NCBI RefSeq assembly: GCF_023227905.1
Contig: NZ_JALOCF010000093.1
Coordinates: 1-9,027 of the forward strand
Source of the DNA: Methylobacter sp.
GTDB taxonomy: Bacteria; Pseudomonadota; Gammaproteobacteria; Methylococcales; Methylomonadaceae
DNA length: 9,027 nucleotides
Reading direction: 5' to 3'
Below are positions 7,191 to 9,027 of the stretch, one piece after another. Made by a program: the position numbers and the translations under genes. Within the stretch, counting starts at the first letter, position 1, and every line of letters starts with the position of its first letter. The notes below the pieces were generated by a model. That model saw nothing but the letters and a program-made list of their open reading frames with translations, ran no database searches and was not told the DNA's origin.

Positions 7191-7256
7191 TTCCTATTGA
7201 TTAGGATCCGCGACTTTCTGCTCCTGTCTTTCGGCAGGATTGGCTTTATCGTATGT
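7174..7256 (-). promoter_or_regulatory. GEMM-I-like cyclic-dinucleotide riboswitch aptamer
   Basis: Read on the minus strand, the order of elements matches the GEMM-I (c-di-GMP-I) aptamer. First is GATAAAGCCAAT, matching the conserved GGCAAA-type joining segment. Then comes P1a, TCCTG/CAGGA (7239-7235 with 7226-7222), containing the GAAA tetraloop context CCGAAAG. Next is GCAGAAAGTCGCGGA, matching the conserved GCAAAGCC-ACGGG segment. The second stem is TCCTA/TAGGA (7206-7202 with 7196-7192), followed by AGCCGGACTGCCG, matching the conserved AGCCGGGTTGCCG type. GEMM-I RNAs bind c-di-GMP, and some variants bind 3',3'-cGAMP. Because the aptamer shares AGCCGGACTG with the following terminator, ligand binding should favour read-through (ON switch). 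Identification rests on remembered consensus, and several conserved positions differ. Confidence 0.65.
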
Positions 7257-7426
7257 AGCGCAAGTGTGAGTCAGGATTAGATAAATGTCTATTGATATAA
7301 ATACTTAAAGTATTTTGCGTAGGTTTTTTGGATAGTGTTTCGACATTGGCATGCATGGCATTAATGGTGTCTATATTCGGCAAGTTGGCTGCCGCCATGT
7401 TTTTGGAGCCATTTACGAGTTAGCCG
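7257..7426. other. Leader/intergenic region between the BFD gene and the riboswitch
   Basis: No gene is seen. The stretch is AT-rich and must hold any promoter for the riboswitch transcript, unless that is read through from the upstream iron-sulfur gene. A small hairpin AAATAC/GTATTT lies at 7299-7315. TATCTAAT near 7275-7282 on the minus strand could serve as a -10, but no convincing -35 was found. No strong terminator follows the iron-sulfur gene. Confidence 0.45.
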
Positions 7427-7627
7427 TTAATTTACATTTATATTTTCGGCTAGTAATTCCAATATTGCAGCATCACAAGCCCCGCATCCTGAACAAGCGC
7501 CGGTCATTCTGGATATGCCGTCAAGATTGTCGACCCCATTATTAATAAGCTCCTTAATTTGCCCTTTAGTTGTTCCGCTACAGTGACAAATAACATCCTG
7601 TTTTTTATCCCGATTAAGATCATTCAT
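7427..7627 (-). CDS. BFD-like [2Fe-2S]-binding small protein
   Basis: A 66-residue cytoplasmic protein of the bacterioferritin-associated ferredoxin (BFD) fold. The four expected cluster ligands are visible: C14 and C16 (CHC), then C48 and C51 (CGAC). The 32-residue step from C16 to C48 equals that of E. coli Bfd and the NifU central domain. An additional C45 just before the pair is uncommon and could be a near ligand. BFD domains carry a [2Fe-2S] cluster and serve in electron transfer, for example in releasing iron from bacterioferritin, or as modules of NifU and reductases. Bfd of E. coli has a similar length. The gene lies 62 bases downstream of the isopropylmalate synthase gene on the same strand; no bacterioferritin is in the window, so its partner is unknown. 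The ribosome site before ATG 7627 is weak. Confidence 0.85.
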   Translation of the reverse strand: MNDLNRDKKQDVICHCSGTTKGQIKELINNGVDNLDGISRMTGACSGCGACDAAILELLAENINVN

Positions 7628-7689
7628 ATAGAGTGCTTGGGCTTCTGTATCGCTCTGTATTCATGCGGTTTGGTTTATGGCAATGATTT

Positions 7690-9027
7690 TTAGGCCTGAT
7701 TAAAACCCAGTTCATGCAATTGCATGTTGATAATTTTAAGCGCAGCCAATACCGCCGCAAAAACCTGGTTGGAATGCACGGCGCGAGTCTTGCGTAGCTC
7801 ATTGCCGCAATCCCAAGTGATAACACACTCGGTTAAAGCGCTGGTATGCCCGCCTTTGGGTATCCGTATTTCAAAATCGGCCAGTGCGGGCAGGGTGTAG
7901 TTATGCTGCTTCATGATCTTGTTGATGGCATCGACAAAGGCATCGAAGCCGCCGTTGCCGGAGCCTGAGGCAAGATGTGTCGTGCCCATGACTTTTATTC
8001 GCAAACTGGCGGTCGATTCTAAATCGAGGCCGCTGGTGATCGAACAGTTGAGCAGCTTGATATGCTGGTAACTCTTGCTTTCCAGTACGTCGGCAATGAT
8101 AAAGGGCAGGTCGTCGGTAGTGATGGTTTGCTTTGAGTCGCCAAGGCTGACGATCCGGGCCAGCACTTTTTTCTGGTTCTCTTCCGACAGGTCGAGTTCC
8201 AGCATTTCCAGGTTTTTTTTCAGCGACGCCTTGCCGCTCATCTTGCCCAAGGCGTAGCTGCGGGTGCGGGAGAAACGTTCCGGCCCCAATTTTGTTTTGT
8301 ACAGTCCGCCCTTTTGGTCGCCGTCGGCATGGATGCCGGCGGTCTGGGTGAAAACATCGGCACCGACGATCGGCGCATTGGCGGCGATGCGTTTGCCGGA
8401 AAAGTTTTCGACCATGGAGCTGATGCGGACGATATGGCTTTCATCGATAGACAGTTGTATGTTCATCTTATCGCGCAACACCACGGCCACTTCAGCCATT
8501 GAGGCATTGCCCGCACGTTCGCCAAGGCAGTTAACGGTGCAGTGTATCGCATTGACGCCGGCGCGAACCGCGGCCATGACGTTGGCGGTCGCCAATCCGT
8601 AATCATTGTGCGGATGAAAATCGAATTGTATTTGTGGATAGCGGATGCACATGTCGCTGAAGCTTGAGAATACTTCATCTGGCGATAAAACGCCGAGGGT
8701 ATCGGGCAGCATGAAATGACTGATGCCGACGTCCTTCAGGTTGTCCATCAGGCCGTAAACATAACCTGGGTTGTCGTGATAACCGTTTGACCAGTCTTCC
8801 AGGTAGACGTTGACTTTCAGTCCTTGTTCCAGCGCGTAGTTAACGGTTTGCAGTACATCTGCGGTATGTTGTTCTAGTGTTTTGCCCAGCTGTACGCGGC
8901 AATGCTTTTCGCTGCCTTTGATCAGCAGGTTGATGACTTCGCCGCCGGTTTCCAGTATCCAGTCGACGCTACGCGTATGGTCGACAAAGCCCAGGACTTC
9001 AACGCGTCCGGCAAAACCTTCCTGTTT
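7690..9027 (-). CDS. 2-isopropylmalate synthase-family enzyme, N-terminus outside window
   Basis: The frame is open to the window edge, so the N-terminus and start are missing; 445 residues are visible. It belongs to the HMGL-like acyltransferase family (alpha-isopropylmalate or citramalate synthase), which condenses acetyl-CoA with a 2-oxoacid. Numbered from the edge, the barrel shows VEVLGFVDHTRSVDW, NVYLEDWSNG, FMLPDTLG and the metal-binding H-x-H at 138/140 in FDFHPHND. GERAGNA and TAGIHADGDQKGG follow. The C-terminal about 130 residues form a LeuA-type regulatory domain with GSGNGGFDAF and AVHSNQVFAAVLAAL, so leucine- or isoleucine-type feedback is likely but not proven. The NVYLEDWSNG and HADGD motifs resemble the divergent LeuA group seen in Bacteroidetes more than E. 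coli LeuA, so leucine synthesis, isoleucine via citramalate, or a side pathway are all open. An ATG at 8748 is internal, not the start. The BFD gene follows after 62 bases. Confidence 0.85.
   Translation of the reverse strand, partial: KQEGFAGRVEVLGFVDHTRSVDWILETGGEVINLLIKGSEKHCRVQLGKTLEQHTADVLQTVNYALEQGLKVNVYLEDWSNGYHDNPGYVYGLMDNLKDVGISHFMLPDTLGVLSPDEVFSSFSDMCIRYPQIQFDFHPHNDYGLATANVMAAVRAGVNAIHCTVNCLGERAGNASMAEVAVVLRDKMNIQLSIDESHIVRISSMVENFSGKRIAANAPIVGADVFTQTAGIHADGDQKGGLYKTKLGPERFSRTRSYALGKMSGKASLKKNLEMLELDLSEENQKKVLARIVSLGDSKQTITTDDLPFIIADVLESKSYQHIKLLNCSITSGLDLESTASLRIKVMGTTHLASGSGNGGFDAFVDAINKIMKQHNYTLPALADFEIRIPKGGHTSALTECVITWDCGNELRKTRAVHSNQVFAAVLAALKIINMQLHELGFNQA

Noticed and set aside
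7620..7826. 68-codon minus-strand frame between the synthase and BFD genes
   Set aside because: It mostly overlaps the synthase C-terminus in another frame and shows no domain or ribosome site.
8264..8602. 112-codon plus-strand frame opposite the synthase gene
   Set aside because: It is the antisense shadow of the conserved HMGL-like barrel and LeuA linker.

Overview
The window looks like chromosomal DNA of a gammaproteobacterium. The tmRNA 3' end, the FixL/DctB-like kinase and the mixed GC content fit this. A methanotroph-like member of the Methylococcales is possible, but that is an impression from remembered family resemblance, not a demonstrated placement. No intact transposase, integrase, CRISPR array or rRNA is visible.

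Layout: 1-97 is the 3' end of tmRNA (ssrA), followed by a strong intrinsic terminator. About 880 bases (140-1020) carry no convincing gene, only small hairpins and one weak integron-attC-like inverted repeat. Then comes a large membrane sensor kinase on + (1021-3693), with an exported THI5/NMT1-type ligand-binding domain, one late membrane helix, two PAS domains and a HisKA/HATPase core. Right after it is what reads as the decayed start of its response regulator (about 3677-3780). Convergent with the kinase is a large cytoplasmic GH63/MGH1-like glycosidase on - (3788-6439).

The stretch 6440-7426 would be dismissed as empty but holds the most interesting signals, mostly on the minus strand. 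Read in minus-strand order, there is a GEMM-I-like (cyclic-dinucleotide) riboswitch aptamer (7256-7174), an overlapping intrinsic terminator (7190-7131), a hairpin and a perfect AGGAGG ribosome binding site, and a 36-residue hydrophobic ORF (7066-6956). A 95-base near-perfect inverted repeat (6795-6889) follows.

The right end holds a 66-residue BFD-type [2Fe-2S] protein (7427-7627) downstream of a 2-isopropylmalate synthase-family gene (7690 to the window edge, N-terminus missing). Both are on the minus strand and may be co-transcribed.

How the parts work together: the kinase links a periplasmic small-molecule signal to phosphotransfer, but its expected partner appears lost. The riboswitch layout suggests a second-messenger-controlled ON switch for a tiny membrane or secreted product. 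The isopropylmalate synthase and glycosidase are metabolic genes with no visible functional tie to either.
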